A stretch of DNA of 64,000 bases from Chitinophaga sp. CB10 (GCA_001870995.2 MLAV02000002.1:186001-250000), one strand, 5' to 3'. Counted from the stretch's first letter, positions 1 to 9,597 are shown. Notes: generated by a model from the sequence alone, not told the origin. Numbers and translations are program-made.

Positions 1-1116
1 TCCATACTTACGGCCTATTTCCTTGACGCCTTTCAGCAATACGGGCAGCTCGGCCCTTGGCACCACTGTATCTTCCTCCTTATAAACAGAATTCGCCTTT
101 ACGGCCTCCGCTACGCGGCGGCGGAGTTTCCAGAGTTCTTCCTTCTGCGTGGAATCCTCTGCGAACAATATCTCGCCGATATCGTACCCTTCCACGATGC
201 CGGCAATGCCTTCCATTTCCTGCATCAGTACTTCCGGGTAGTTTCCATCCACTTCAATCAGCAGATGCGCCTGGATATCGTCCTCAATTTTCACGGTAGA
301 CGCATCTACAAAGCGCGTTACCCACAGCAGCGCATCGCGCTCCATGAACTCCATGGCGCTGGGAGTATAGCCCGCTCTGAAAATCGCGCTCACGGCGGCG
401 CAGGCGCTTTCCGCAGAGCGGAACGGCACCAGCATCAGCAGGTCGTATTTAGGGAGCGGAATGAGGCGCAATACAATTTTGGTCACAATGCCGAGGGTGC
501 CTTCGCTGCCAACCACCAGCTGGGTGAGGTTATAACCGGTGGAATTCTTCAGCACATTCGCCCCCGTCCAGATCACTTCCCCGGAGGGCAGCACCAGTTC
601 CAGGTTCAGCACGTAATCCTTTACCACGCCGTACTTCACGGCTTTTGGGCCACCGGAGTTTTCGGCAATATTTCCCCCGATGAAGCAGGTACCCCTGCTG
701 CTGGGGTCAGGCGGATAAAAGAGCCCTTTTTCCTTCACGGCATTCTGCAGCACTTCCGTGATCACGCCCGGTTCCGTGGTGACCTGCAGGTTTCTTTCAT
801 CTATTTCTATAATCCTGTTAAATCTTTCCATGGAGAGGAGTACGCCGCCCAGCTGGGGCAGTGCGCCGCCACTCAGGCCGGTACCGCCGCCACGGGGAGT
901 AACGGGCAGCAGTTCCCGTTGACAGAGCTGCATAATTTTGCTTACCTGTTCGGTGGTTTCCGGCTTCACCACTACTTCCGGGAGGAAGTGTAAATCTTCG
1001 GTTTCGTCCTGTGCATAGCGGTTCAGGCTCTCCTCATCCACCAGCACGTTCTTATCTCCTGCTATTTCCCGTAATGCCGCTATATGCGCGGCAGTTACCT
1101 TATTCAATGTGGTCAT
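1..1116 (-). CDS. FAD-linked oxidase, GlcD/lactate dehydrogenase-like (3' end cut by window)
   Basis: The reading frame runs from an ATG at 1116 to the window edge, giving 372 codons without a stop. About residues 60-90 hold the FAD-binding type 4 (PCMH-fold) signature, with TPRGGGTGLSGG followed by a segment ending LSMERFNRI. Further on come PPDPSS, GGNIAENSGG and LVVGSEGTLGIVT, all typical of glycolate oxidase subunit GlcD and D-lactate dehydrogenase flavoproteins, which oxidise 2-hydroxy acids. The visible part covers the FAD domain and much of the cap; perhaps 80-100 residues are missing. The exact substrate cannot be told. A consensus -7 element lies 4 nt before the ATG. It is downstream of porP/sprF on the same strand but has this promoter of its own. 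Confidence 0.88.
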   Translation of the reverse strand, partial: MTTLNKVTAAHIAALREIAGDKNVLVDEESLNRYAQDETEDLHFLPEVVVKPETTEQVSKIMQLCQRELLPVTPRGGGTGLSGGALPQLGGVLLSMERFNRIIEIDERNLQVTTEPGVITEVLQNAVKEKGLFYPPDPSSRGTCFIGGNIAENSGGPKAVKYGVVKDYVLNLELVLPSGEVIWTGANVLKNSTGYNLTQLVVGSEGTLGIVTKIVLRLIPLPKYDLLMLVPFRSAESACAAVSAIFRAGYTPSAMEFMERDALLWVTRFVDASTVKIEDDIQAHLLIEVDGNYPEVLMQEMEGIAGIVEGYDIGEILFAEDSTQKEELWKLRRRVAEAVKANSVYKEEDTVVPRAELPVLLKGVKEIGRKYG

Positions 1117-1120
1117 GTAA

Positions 1121-1128
1121 CAAAAGTA
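1121..1128 (-). promoter_or_regulatory. -7 promoter element TACTTTTG
   Basis: Read on the minus strand this is TACTTTTG, matching the Bacteroidetes consensus TAnnTTTG. Only 4 nt separate it from the ATG of the FAD oxidase at 1116, so the transcript should be leaderless or nearly so. No convincing -33 TTG is seen. Confidence 0.5.
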
Positions 1129-1145
1129 ATCAATAAGCAGAAAAT

Positions 1146-2168
1146 TTAGAACGAAGGGCAGAAGGTAGACCGTACCGCATCGGTAAAGGCGCGGTTGCGG
1201 TATAAGCCGGTGTAGATGATGCCGATTTCATAAGCCCCTCTGCGACTGTTGGCAGCGGATAGCTGGGAGGTGGTTACATCGTAGCTGAACATGAGTTTGA
1301 CCGTACTTAACTGGTAGCCCACCATGAAAATGGCCGCATCGTTACCACGGTAGTAGATACCGCCGTAGGCCTGCTGGGAACCGTCGCCGGAAACGTTGTA
1401 CGCCGCATTCATCCCCACTGCATACTCCTGTGTGTTCGCCTGCTTGCTGAAGTACGCGCCGGGGTTGATGATCACCATGTCGCTCACCTTGATGCTGCCA
1501 TTCAGGAAGCCGATGTAGCGGCGCGGCACGGTGTTATCCGTATCATAAAACGTTTCCCGGGGTTTATTCACATGATGCACGGAGAAGCCCGCGTTGAGGT
1601 AAATATTATCCGTAGGGAAGTAGGCATAGTTCATACCTACCTGCAAATCAAAATAGTTGGTACTGGATGCGTTGATGGGTTCCGCGGTTGGCACCCGCGC
1701 ATCGAAGAACTTACCATTCCACTGGTCGCCGAATACGAGCTTGGTGATATCTACCCGCTTATTCGCCGTACCGGCATTGAAACCCAGGGACAATAAGCTG
1801 CTGTTGCCCAACAGCTGGTGATAGGCGATGGAGCCGTATGCTTTGGTGGAGGATAGGTTGCCGGCGCCGGCCACATCCCGGAGGATCACGCCGCCGAGTC
1901 CTACCCAGCCGTATTCCAGCCGGTCCCGGAACAATTGCCAGTCCCCAAAGACGGACATGGTTTTATAAGGCACCGGGATGGAAGTCCACTGATCGCGATA
2001 ATTTACCCCGATGCGGTAGTTGCCATCCGGGATAAACCCTGTATTGGCAGGGTTGGTGGTCAATGGAGAGTTGAAGAACTGCGAAAAATGCAGGTCCTGC
2101 GCATATCCATTCAATCCGGCGGTTAACAACAGGAACATGCCTGCTGCGATTTTAACTAGCTGCTTCAT
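1146..2168 (-). CDS. PorP/SprF family type IX secretion outer-membrane protein
   Basis: 340 residues, ATG start, Sec signal peptide of about 23 residues ending near GYAQD. The mature part starts with LHFSQFFNSPLTTNPANTGF, the hallmark of the PorP/SprF family, and continues as an outer-membrane beta-barrel with many short aromatic strands. In Flavobacterium johnsoniae SprF is needed for secretion of the adhesin SprB, and sprF-like genes typically sit directly downstream of a gene for a large protein with a type B C-terminal domain. That is the arrangement here: the cargo gene ends 6 nt before this start, so the two are surely co-transcribed. Role in delivering that cargo is inferred from family and position. 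Confidence 0.93.
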   Translation of the reverse strand: MKQLVKIAAGMFLLLTAGLNGYAQDLHFSQFFNSPLTTNPANTGFIPDGNYRIGVNYRDQWTSIPVPYKTMSVFGDWQLFRDRLEYGWVGLGGVILRDVAGAGNLSSTKAYGSIAYHQLLGNSSLLSLGFNAGTANKRVDITKLVFGDQWNGKFFDARVPTAEPINASSTNYFDLQVGMNYAYFPTDNIYLNAGFSVHHVNKPRETFYDTDNTVPRRYIGFLNGSIKVSDMVIINPGAYFSKQANTQEYAVGMNAAYNVSGDGSQQAYGGIYYRGNDAAIFMVGYQLSTVKLMFSYDVTTSQLSAANSRRGAYEIGIIYTGLYRNRAFTDAVRSTFCPSF

Positions 2169-2174
2169 GGGTCA

Positions 2175-5100
2175 TCATCTTAACAAGGTTACACTTCCCT
2201 GACGGTTACCTTTGGTACCATCGTTAAATTCTATACTCACTACGTATGCATAAGCATCCATAGGCATTATTTCTCCTTTAAACTTACCATCCCATCCCTG
2301 CCTGAAATCGTTGGTTTCAAATATCAGTTGTCCCCAGCGACTGAATATCTTCAGGTTGAACTTAGCCACAGCAAATGCCTTAACGTAAAACACATCGTTC
2401 ACGCCATCGTTGTTGGGTGAAAATGCATTCGGCACATCGAACAACGGCATGACTATCGCATTCACATCCTTACAGGTGGTATGGGCGCAACCTTCCGGAT
2501 TGGAGGCAGTTAAGCAGACGGTAAAGGTACCGGTGGCATTGAACTGATGTACCGGGTTGGGCACGGAAGTAGTATCCCCGTCTCCAAAATTCCAGAGGTA
2601 AGACTGCGCGCCTGTACTCATATTCGTAAAGGTTACGGGCGTATTTTCGATGGCTTTGGTAGGCGTAAACTCAAAGTCCGCCACCGGCAACGGCGCTACC
2701 AGCACCTGCTGCACAATACTGTCCTTTTCGTTACAGGTAGTGAGGTCCGTTGCTACCAGTTTGATATCGTAAATACCCGGCGTTTTAAACGTATGCAGCG
2801 GATAAGGATCGGTGGATTGGGAATGATCGTCCCCAAACGTCCAGAGGAAGGTTTGACCACCGAGGGTGGTATTATCCAGCTTGATGGTTTCGCCGACGCA
2901 AACCGTATCCGGCATTTCAAACTGCGCTTTAACGTTTACGGCTACACGCAGCGGCAGGTTCAGCACTTCCGGCGCGTTACAGAAATTCGTATCCCGGAGC
3001 ATGAGCGATACGTTGTATAAGCCTGGTCCGGGGTAGGTATGCTTGAACGGGAAGGTAGGCGGATTCTGTAGTACATATACCGCAGGCCCATCCCCATAAT
3101 TGAAGATGAAGGAACTATCCCGGAATGCGCCGGAGCCGGGGTTGGAGTTGTTCAGGAACTCGTATGCCAGCGCTTCGCAGGGTTTCAGGCGGTTGGCCAC
3201 CAGGTCCAGCGTGGCCCTGTTGGTACCCAGTTTAACGGTGATATAAGCCGTGTCTGCGCCGTTACACGTGCTGGCGTCCGCCTTGATGAGCCGCACCAGG
3301 TAGGTGCCTACATTGGTATAAGTATGCGTGACCGTATCCCTTGCATTGCCGGTAACTTCCGGGCTGCCGTCGCCAAAATCCCAGCGGTACAGGGAAGTAT
3401 TGACATATACCTGTGTGGTATCAATGAAGGTAATGGTTTCCGGTACGCAGTAATTCGTTTTTCTTTCCAGCGTTTTGATGCCGGCCTTTACGCCATCGAG
3501 GTTGAAAGCGATTTTGAGCGCGCCGTAGTTGCAGGAGCGTGGCGGCGTGCTGCTGTATGCTCCCGGCGTAGTGGGGTATCGGGGGCGGGAGTCGCTACCG
3601 GTCTGGCACCAGGCGCAAATACCCTGGTAAATGATCCCGTTCCTGTCGAACCGGCTGGTACCGCCATCCACATGCTCAAACAAACCGGCGCCGCCGAAGT
3701 AGCTGCCAAAGAGGATATCCGTTACATCTTTCTGCAACACGATGAAATAGAAATCCATACCATCGGTAATGTTCTGCAGGGGATTTTTCAACGGCAATCC
3801 GCCGGTACCGGAGTTGGGATAACCTTCCGCCGGGTTGATACCGCCGCCCCATCCGGATACGTACACGTTTTCGCAACGGTCTACCAGGAAGGCGGTAGGA
3901 CTGATGGAAGGCAGCCTGGAAGCCGTTCTTGGCTTACCAAACGTGGTTGAATATACGATATCGGATAAGTTGGGTTGGTACTTCATGATGAACTGCGCGG
4001 AGTTCTGGTTAAAGAACCTGGTAGTGCCGGCAGGTTGTTTGATCGGCCATACGCCTTCCGTGGTGCCGGTCACATATACGTAACCGTTATTGTCCATCTG
4101 GATGCCGTAGATCTGATCGGCCTGTCCGTCCGTAGAACCCACGTAGGTAGCCTGTAAAATAGAAGAGCCATCGCTGGCAATATGCGCGATAAATCCATCG
4201 CAGGCGCCGCCGGAGAAGGTAGCGCCCGGAACAGAGCTGGTTACTTTAAAATCATCGCTGTTGGTGCCGCCTGCCACGTAGAGGGATTGCAGGTCGTTCA
4301 ACGCAATCACGAAGGCAGCATCGTCGCCCCTGCCACCGAGGTAGGAAGCCCATACCACATCCTGGCACATGGGGTTGATCTTGAGCACAACGCCATCCTG
4401 GCTGCCGCCGTGGGAGGTCTGGAAGACCCCGCCGGTAGCGGGAAAATCGCTGGAGCGGGTACAGCTGGCCACGTAGATGTAACCGGCTGCGTCCACTACT
4501 ACTTCGCTGCGGGCATCGTCCCCATAGTTGCGCAGCAGCCCGGTGGCGCCGCCTGCGCGCTGATCGCGCATGTTCACGCCGTCATCCGCAGAGCCGCCGA
4601 TTACGAGGGAGCCTACCATGCTGCCCCCATCTGCGGACAACATGGAAACCGCTATGTCCCATCCGCCGCGTTTGCCGATTAACTTATCCATGGGGTAATT
4701 GGAGGATTTGGTTCTCCCCGAGATCACCAACTGTTTATTCTTATTTACAAAGAGGGAATGGGGTTGCTCTGCGCCGCTGCCGCCTACGAAAGTACAATAC
4801 ACGAGGCCTGTGCCATTGGGTGTGAACTTCTGGATGGCGATGTCGATTTCGCCGCCGCCGTAGGAGGTTTGATACGCGCCGTTGGTAACGGGGAAATCGC
4901 GCCCGAATACTATACCGCCCCCGTAAAAGAAGCCGTCATCATCGTAGGTAGCGGTAAAGCCCCAGTTATCAGAGCGGGAGCCGGAAACAGTGGAAAACAC
5001 GTACACCGGGTCGATGATGAGGTCGTAATCCTTATTGTAGGAACCATTGATTTTGAAACCTACTTTGTTACCGCTGAGTTTATAGCTAACCTTTACGGAT

Positions 5101-5843
5101 ACACGCTCGCCGTTTACGTATTGATAAGCGTAGGGCAACTGTTCTGTCACATCGCCTACGCTGGTGTGGATGATCAGTTGTCCTTTTTTGATTTCCATGC
5201 CGGTGGCGCCTTCGTAGTTGAGCAGGATTTCATCCGGGTTGCCGCCGGGGTGCACAATCATGTCGTACTTCAGCTTTGATGCTTCGGAGTACACATGTGC
5301 GTCAATATTTTTGTAGAGGGAGATATAATTCACTCCCTGGTAAGAGGCTACGTGAGAGGCCCACCTGGAGCGGTCGCCAATGAGGTAATTGTTATAGAAT
5401 TCCTGTTTTTTTTCAGGTTCCAGTAAAACGTTGGGGTTCGCATTCACGAAAGACACGGTGTATGCGTGGTTGCGGACGGCAGGCATCGCCGTGGGGAAAG
5501 GCTCCTTGCGGTCGACCGTGCCCACTACTTTATCGCCCACGTATTTACGGTCGTTAACATAAAGTGTATCGTTCTTATGCACATGCCCGTGAATGAATTC
5601 CTCTACCTTGTCCAGGTCGTCCGGATGCTGGAGTACGAAGCGGAAGCCATCTTTGAGGAGGAATACGGCCGCAGCTTCCAGGTCGGACTTATAGCGTACC
5701 TGCGGGTCCCATTGGCCTTTGTTCTCCGCGAAATTCAGCGGGGCATAATTAGTCAGACCAGTTGTCTGCTGCGCCCTGGTGGAGGCGGAGAGCAACAAGA
5801 GGATAATCGTTCCAACAAATCCGATCGGGAGGGTAAATTTCAA
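2175..5843 (-). CDS. Large T9SS type-B cargo protein with SBBP beta-propeller and PKD domains
   Basis: 1222 residues. Start is TTG at 5843; it gives a clean signal peptide (MKFTLPIGFVGTI..., cleavage near TRAQQ) and no ATG lies nearby upstream in frame. After the signal comes a DUF7948-type N-terminal domain (NFAENKGQWDPQV; about residues 30-270), then beta-propeller SBBP-type repeats (about 280-720; repeated DVVWASYLGG-like and GYIYV/GYVYVTG motifs), then four PKD domains (each with a W/F-x-FGDG-like core) between about 780 and 1110. The last 90 residues, starting PNAFSPNNDGVNDVF and ending QGSVTLLR, form the gliding motility-associated (type B) C-terminal sorting domain. The protein should be exported by Sec, then through the T9SS, and displayed on the cell surface. 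Its ligand is unknown; adhesion is a guess from PKD content. Operon with the downstream SprF-like gene. Confidence 0.92.
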   Translation of the reverse strand: MKFTLPIGFVGTIILLLLSASTRAQQTTGLTNYAPLNFAENKGQWDPQVRYKSDLEAAAVFLLKDGFRFVLQHPDDLDKVEEFIHGHVHKNDTLYVNDRKYVGDKVVGTVDRKEPFPTAMPAVRNHAYTVSFVNANPNVLLEPEKKQEFYNNYLIGDRSRWASHVASYQGVNYISLYKNIDAHVYSEASKLKYDMIVHPGGNPDEILLNYEGATGMEIKKGQLIIHTSVGDVTEQLPYAYQYVNGERVSVKVSYKLSGNKVGFKINGSYNKDYDLIIDPVYVFSTVSGSRSDNWGFTATYDDDGFFYGGGIVFGRDFPVTNGAYQTSYGGGEIDIAIQKFTPNGTGLVYCTFVGGSGAEQPHSLFVNKNKQLVISGRTKSSNYPMDKLIGKRGGWDIAVSMLSADGGSMVGSLVIGGSADDGVNMRDQRAGGATGLLRNYGDDARSEVVVDAAGYIYVASCTRSSDFPATGGVFQTSHGGSQDGVVLKINPMCQDVVWASYLGGRGDDAAFVIALNDLQSLYVAGGTNSDDFKVTSSVPGATFSGGACDGFIAHIASDGSSILQATYVGSTDGQADQIYGIQMDNNGYVYVTGTTEGVWPIKQPAGTTRFFNQNSAQFIMKYQPNLSDIVYSTTFGKPRTASRLPSISPTAFLVDRCENVYVSGWGGGINPAEGYPNSGTGGLPLKNPLQNITDGMDFYFIVLQKDVTDILFGSYFGGAGLFEHVDGGTSRFDRNGIIYQGICAWCQTGSDSRPRYPTTPGAYSSTPPRSCNYGALKIAFNLDGVKAGIKTLERKTNYCVPETITFIDTTQVYVNTSLYRWDFGDGSPEVTGNARDTVTHTYTNVGTYLVRLIKADASTCNGADTAYITVKLGTNRATLDLVANRLKPCEALAYEFLNNSNPGSGAFRDSSFIFNYGDGPAVYVLQNPPTFPFKHTYPGPGLYNVSLMLRDTNFCNAPEVLNLPLRVAVNVKAQFEMPDTVCVGETIKLDNTTLGGQTFLWTFGDDHSQSTDPYPLHTFKTPGIYDIKLVATDLTTCNEKDSIVQQVLVAPLPVADFEFTPTKAIENTPVTFTNMSTGAQSYLWNFGDGDTTSVPNPVHQFNATGTFTVCLTASNPEGCAHTTCKDVNAIVMPLFDVPNAFSPNNDGVNDVFYVKAFAVAKFNLKIFSRWGQLIFETNDFRQGWDGKFKGEIMPMDAYAYVVSIEFNDGTKGNRQGSVTLLR

Positions 5844-6011
5844 CGGGATAAGATTTTTAATTATCTGAAAAAACTAATATACTACTATAAACGCACAAGC
5901 CTGTCCATTTGTTACGGCATCATACACAATAACTTACGCACTCATAAGGGTTTTGCCGTAAAATATATACGTAAAAGTTAGACGCTGATAAATAATAAAC
6001 GTTAAAAGCGG

Positions 6012-8123
6012 TCAGGAAATTTTGCTCCAAACGGTTTTACTTCGCTGTGCGGCCAGAAAATCGCGGAGTCCCTGATTTTCAGGCAGTATAAGGTCTACGT
6101 CCTGCTGCAACAGTTTTTCAGCGCTGTTGCGGGCGGCGTCCAGGATGGGTTTATCGGCCAGGATATCCGCCAGTTTAAAGTCGAGTACGCCGCTTTGGCG
6201 GGTGCCTTCAATATCGCCTGGTCCGCGCAGTTCCATGTCTTTTTCCGAAATGATAAAACCGTTGTTCGTTTGTACCATTACGTTAATGCGTTCTTTTGAG
6301 TCTTTACTTACCTTATTACCGGTCATGAGGATACAGAAGGATTGTTCTGCGCCGCGGCCTACGCGGCCCCGCAGCTGGTGCAGCTGGGAGAGGCCGAAGC
6401 GCTCGGTGCTTTCGATCACCATTACGGAGGCGTTGGGTACGTTTACGCCTACTTCGATCACGGTGGTAGCCACCATGATCTGGGTATCTCCGGAAACGAA
6501 GCGTTTCATGTTGGTTTCCCGCTGTTCTGCCGGCTGGCGGCCGTGTACCATGCTGATATAGTATTGAGGCTCAGGGAAGAAGGCTTTTACCTCTTCGTAG
6601 CCTTTCATCAGGTTTTCGTAATCCAGCTTTTCGGAGTCTTCGATGAGCGGGTACACGATATACGCCTGACGGCCTTTTTTTATTTCTTCCTTGATGAAGT
6701 CCATCACCTGGGGGCGCTGGAACTCCGTGCGGTGTACGGTGGTAATGGGTTTGCGGCCCGGCGGCATTTCGTCGATAACGGACACGTCGAGGTCGCCATA
6801 GATGGTCATGGCCAGCGTACGCGGGATAGGCGTTGCCGTCATAACAAGCACATGGGGCGGGATATTATTTTTTTCCCAGAGGCGGGCCCGTTGCGCTACG
6901 CCAAAGCGGTGTTGTTCGTCGATGATGGCCATGCCAAGGTTCTGGAATTCCACTTCTTTTTCCAGGAGGGCATGCGTGCCTACGAGCAGCTGGATGCCCC
7001 CTTCCTTCACGCCCTGCAGTACCTGTTTGCGGGCTTTTCCTTTTACGCTGCCGGTGAGTAAGGCCACGTTGACGGGCATATCGGCCAGCAGTTCGGAGAT
7101 ACCTTTAAAGTGTTGCTGGGAAAGGATTTCCGTGGGCGCCATGAGGCAGGCCTGGAAGCCGTTGTCTATGGCGAGCAGCGCGGTGAGCAGGGCCACCATG
7201 GTTTTGCCGCTCCCAACGTCGCCCTGCAGGAGCCGGTTCATTTGCCGGCCATGCATGGTATCCTGGCGGATTTCTTTCAGCACGCGTTTCTGCGCGCCGG
7301 TGAGGTCAAACGGCAGGTGGTTGTTGTAGAAGTTGTTGAAATGCTCTCCCACCGCGCCGAAAATGTAGCCGTGGGAAAGTTTTTGCCGGCGGATCTTCAG
7401 CCGGCAGATGCGTATCTGTGCGATAAAAAGTTCTTCGAATTTCAGCCGGCGCTGTGCCTGGCGGGCCTCTTCTTCGCTAAGGGGCCAGTGTATCTTGTAA
7501 TGGGCCAGGGCGCGGGGCATGAGGCGGTATTGCTGCAGGATGTCCGCCGGGATATTTTCCTTTATTTCCAGGGGGGACAATTGTTCCAGCAGGTTCTTTG
7601 TAAGTTTTCCTATAGCCTTTGCCGTTAGTCCGCGGGCTTTCAGTTTTTCAGTGGTGTAATACACCGGTTCGAGGAACTGTTTGCCGGTGGCGGTCACCTC
7701 TGTGATGAGGTCCATTTCCGGGTGGGCTATCTGGATGGCGCCATTGAAGGTGGACACTTTGCCATACACCGTATAGCCGGAGTTGAGCTGAACGGATTTC
7801 TGCATCCATTGCCAGCCCTGGAACCACACAAGGTCGATCGTGCCCGTTTCGTCCTTGAGGGTGGCCACGAGCCGTTTGCCCCGGTTTTCCCCTATCACTT
7901 CCATATGCACAATGCGGCCGCGCAGTTGCACGTAGTCGTCAAACCCGCTGACGTCGCGGATCAGGTCGAACTTCGTTTTATCTACGTATCTGAAGGGAAA
8001 GTATTGCAGCAGGTCCCCGAAGGTATGGATGTTAAGTTCCTTTCGCAGCAGTTCTCCCCGTTGCGGCCCTACCCCTTTCAGGTATTCGATCGGATTGGAT
8101 AATATGGCTGTAAATGTGGAAAT
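6012..8123 (-). CDS. recG: ATP-dependent DNA helicase RecG, probable ATT start
   Basis: RecG reverses and remodels stalled replication forks. The wedge/OB domain is followed by a helicase core with GDVGSGKT (Walker A), IIDEQHRFG (DExH box), MTATPIPRTL (motif III) and QLRGRVGRG (motif VI). The longest frame with a usual start begins at GTG 7931 (639 aa), but that is internal: the frame stays open to a TAA at 8129-8127, and the upstream 64 codons encode the normal RecG N-terminus (NPIEYLKGVGPQRGELL, then FGDLLQYFPFRYVDKTKFD). No ATG, GTG or TTG lies at this end. The first plausible codon is ATT at 8123-8121, giving 703 residues, a usual RecG length; ATA at 8105 is the alternative. A -7 element at 8147-8154 puts the transcript start just upstream. 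A base error in an ATG cannot be excluded. Confidence 0.9.
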   Translation of the reverse strand: MSTFTAILSNPIEYLKGVGPQRGELLRKELNIHTFGDLLQYFPFRYVDKTKFDLIRDVSGFDDYVQLRGRIVHMEVIGENRGKRLVATLKDETGTIDLVWFQGWQWMQKSVQLNSGYTVYGKVSTFNGAIQIAHPEMDLITEVTATGKQFLEPVYYTTEKLKARGLTAKAIGKLTKNLLEQLSPLEIKENIPADILQQYRLMPRALAHYKIHWPLSEEEARQAQRRLKFEELFIAQIRICRLKIRRQKLSHGYIFGAVGEHFNNFYNNHLPFDLTGAQKRVLKEIRQDTMHGRQMNRLLQGDVGSGKTMVALLTALLAIDNGFQACLMAPTEILSQQHFKGISELLADMPVNVALLTGSVKGKARKQVLQGVKEGGIQLLVGTHALLEKEVEFQNLGMAIIDEQHRFGVAQRARLWEKNNIPPHVLVMTATPIPRTLAMTIYGDLDVSVIDEMPPGRKPITTVHRTEFQRPQVMDFIKEEIKKGRQAYIVYPLIEDSEKLDYENLMKGYEEVKAFFPEPQYYISMVHGRQPAEQRETNMKRFVSGDTQIMVATTVIEVGVNVPNASVMVIESTERFGLSQLHQLRGRVGRGAEQSFCILMTGNKVSKDSKERINVMVQTNNGFIISEKDMELRGPGDIEGTRQSGVLDFKLADILADKPILDAARNSAEKLLQQDVDLILPENQGLRDFLAAQRSKTVWSKIS

Positions 8124-8146
8124 AGGTTACAAATTTGTTCAGAATA

Positions 8147-8154
8147 CAAAAATA
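8147..8154 (-). promoter_or_regulatory. -7 promoter element TATTTTTG for recG
   Basis: Minus-strand TATTTTTG matches TAnnTTTG. It lies 23 nt upstream of the ATT codon proposed as the recG start, which brackets the start codon between about 8140 and the conserved RecG N-terminus. It adjoins the T-rich tail of the upstream terminator. Confidence 0.5.
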
Positions 8155-8155
8155 A

Positions 8156-8192
8156 AAAAGGCAAGTGGTAAAAATTCACCACCTGCCTTTTT
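8156..8192 (-). terminator. Rho-independent terminator after citrate synthase
   Basis: Inverted repeat AAAAGGCA-A-GTGGT / ACCAC-C-TGCCTTTT with one mismatch and a short A/T loop, followed on the minus strand by a T-rich run. It lies 27 nt past the citrate synthase stop and just before the recG promoter, separating the two genes. Confidence 0.75.
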
Positions 8193-8218
8193 CTATAAAA
8201 AACAATTATAACACCTGT

Positions 8219-9544
8219 TTATTCGGCGGATGCTTCTACTTTGCCGTTTACAAAGAGCTTCATCCATTCGGTAGTCACGGATTTAGGTCTTTCCAGTGAC
8301 AGGCCGAGGGCGCGATCCCAGCAGAGGGAAGCGAGTACGCCGAGAGCGCGGGAAACGCCGAACAGTACGGTGTAGAATTCGTATTCTACCAGGCCGTAAT
8401 GTACGAGCAGCGCGCCGGAGTGTGCATCCACGTTTGGCCATGGATTTTTCACTTTACCCAGTTCCTGCAGGATTGGCGGAACGGTTTCATACACCATCCA
8501 TACGATCCTTACCAGTTCATCGTTTGGCAGGTGAGCTTTTGCAAACTCCATCTGCGCGGTGAAACGGGGATCCGTTTTACGCAGTACGGCGTGGCCGTAA
8601 CCTGGTACCACTTTACCTTCGGAGAGGGTTTTGCGCACGTAGGCGGCAATTTCATCTTTGGTAGGCATACCGCCACCGAGTTCTTCGCGCATCTGGAGGA
8701 TCCATTTGATCACTTCCTGGTTGGCGAGGCCGTGGAGCGGGCCCGCGAGGCCGTTCATACCGGCTGCGAAAGCCAGGTAAGGATCGCTGAGCGCGGAACC
8801 AACGAGGTGCGTCGTGTGTGCGCTCACGTTACCACCTTCGTGGTCGGCGTGGATCACCATGTACAGGCGCATCAGTTCGCGGAAGGCTTCGTCGGAATAA
8901 CCCAGCATGTGCGCAAAGTTACCCGCCCAGTCCAGCATACCGTTTGGCTGAATGTGGTCGCCATTTTTATATTTACGACGGTAGATATAAGCAGCAATAC
9001 GAGGCAGACGTGCGATGAGGTTTAAGGTATCCTCATATACATAACTCCAGTAATCTTTTTTGTTGGTACCTTCCGCATAAGCTTTGGCAAATACAGATTC
9101 GGTTTGCAGCGCCATGATACCTACGGTAAACATGGTCATAGGGTGTGTAGAAATAGGTAAAGCTTCGATGGCATCGAACACATGGTTAGGTACATGCGAG
9201 CGGCGGCCCAGCAAGCTGGAAATATATTGTACATCTGCTTCACCTGGCAGTTCACCAATGAGCATCAGGTAAAATAAACCCTCCGGCAGTGGCTCCGCGC
9301 CACCCGGCGCTTTCGGTAATGCCTCTCTCAGTTCGGGAATGGAATATCCGCGGAAACGAATACCCTCATTAGCATCCAGCAAGGAAGTTTCAGTAACCAG
9401 TCCGGTAATACCGCGCATACCCTGGTAAACCTGTGCAAGTGTGACATCCTCAATTTTAGTGGCGCCGTGATTCTTCAGCAGGTCTTTTACTTCAGCGTTC
9501 AATTCATCCGCTTTAACCTTGAATTTTTCTTTTATGTACCCCAT
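8219..9544 (-). CDS. gltA: Citrate synthase
   Basis: 441 residues from ATG 9544. It condenses acetyl-CoA and oxaloacetate to citrate, the entry step of the TCA cycle. The catalytic motifs are visible: the HADHEGGNVSAHT block, GYGHAVLRKTDPR with the catalytic histidine, and VDAHSGALL with the catalytic aspartate. The N-terminus (MGYIKEKFKVKADEL) and overall form resemble the mitochondrial-type citrate synthases found in Bacteroidetes rather than the NADH-regulated hexameric type. A longer frame from TTG 9592 exists, but that TTG is part of a -7 promoter element, so the ATG is preferred. It is a single-gene unit with its own promoter and a strong terminator. Confidence 0.96.
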   Translation of the reverse strand: MGYIKEKFKVKADELNAEVKDLLKNHGATKIEDVTLAQVYQGMRGITGLVTETSLLDANEGIRFRGYSIPELREALPKAPGGAEPLPEGLFYLMLIGELPGEADVQYISSLLGRRSHVPNHVFDAIEALPISTHPMTMFTVGIMALQTESVFAKAYAEGTNKKDYWSYVYEDTLNLIARLPRIAAYIYRRKYKNGDHIQPNGMLDWAGNFAHMLGYSDEAFRELMRLYMVIHADHEGGNVSAHTTHLVGSALSDPYLAFAAGMNGLAGPLHGLANQEVIKWILQMREELGGGMPTKDEIAAYVRKTLSEGKVVPGYGHAVLRKTDPRFTAQMEFAKAHLPNDELVRIVWMVYETVPPILQELGKVKNPWPNVDAHSGALLVHYGLVEYEFYTVLFGVSRALGVLASLCWDRALGLSLERPKSVTTEWMKLFVNGKVEASAE

Positions 9545-9589
9545 TTTACTGCTATTGTTTATATAATGAAAACAAAATCGATCAATTGT

Positions 9590-9597
9590 CAAAAGTA
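9590..9597 (-). promoter_or_regulatory. -7 promoter element TACTTTTG for citrate synthase
   Basis: Minus-strand TACTTTTG, 45 nt upstream of the ATG at 9544. It overlaps the TTG that would start the longest frame, which argues that this TTG is not the start codon. Confidence 0.55.
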
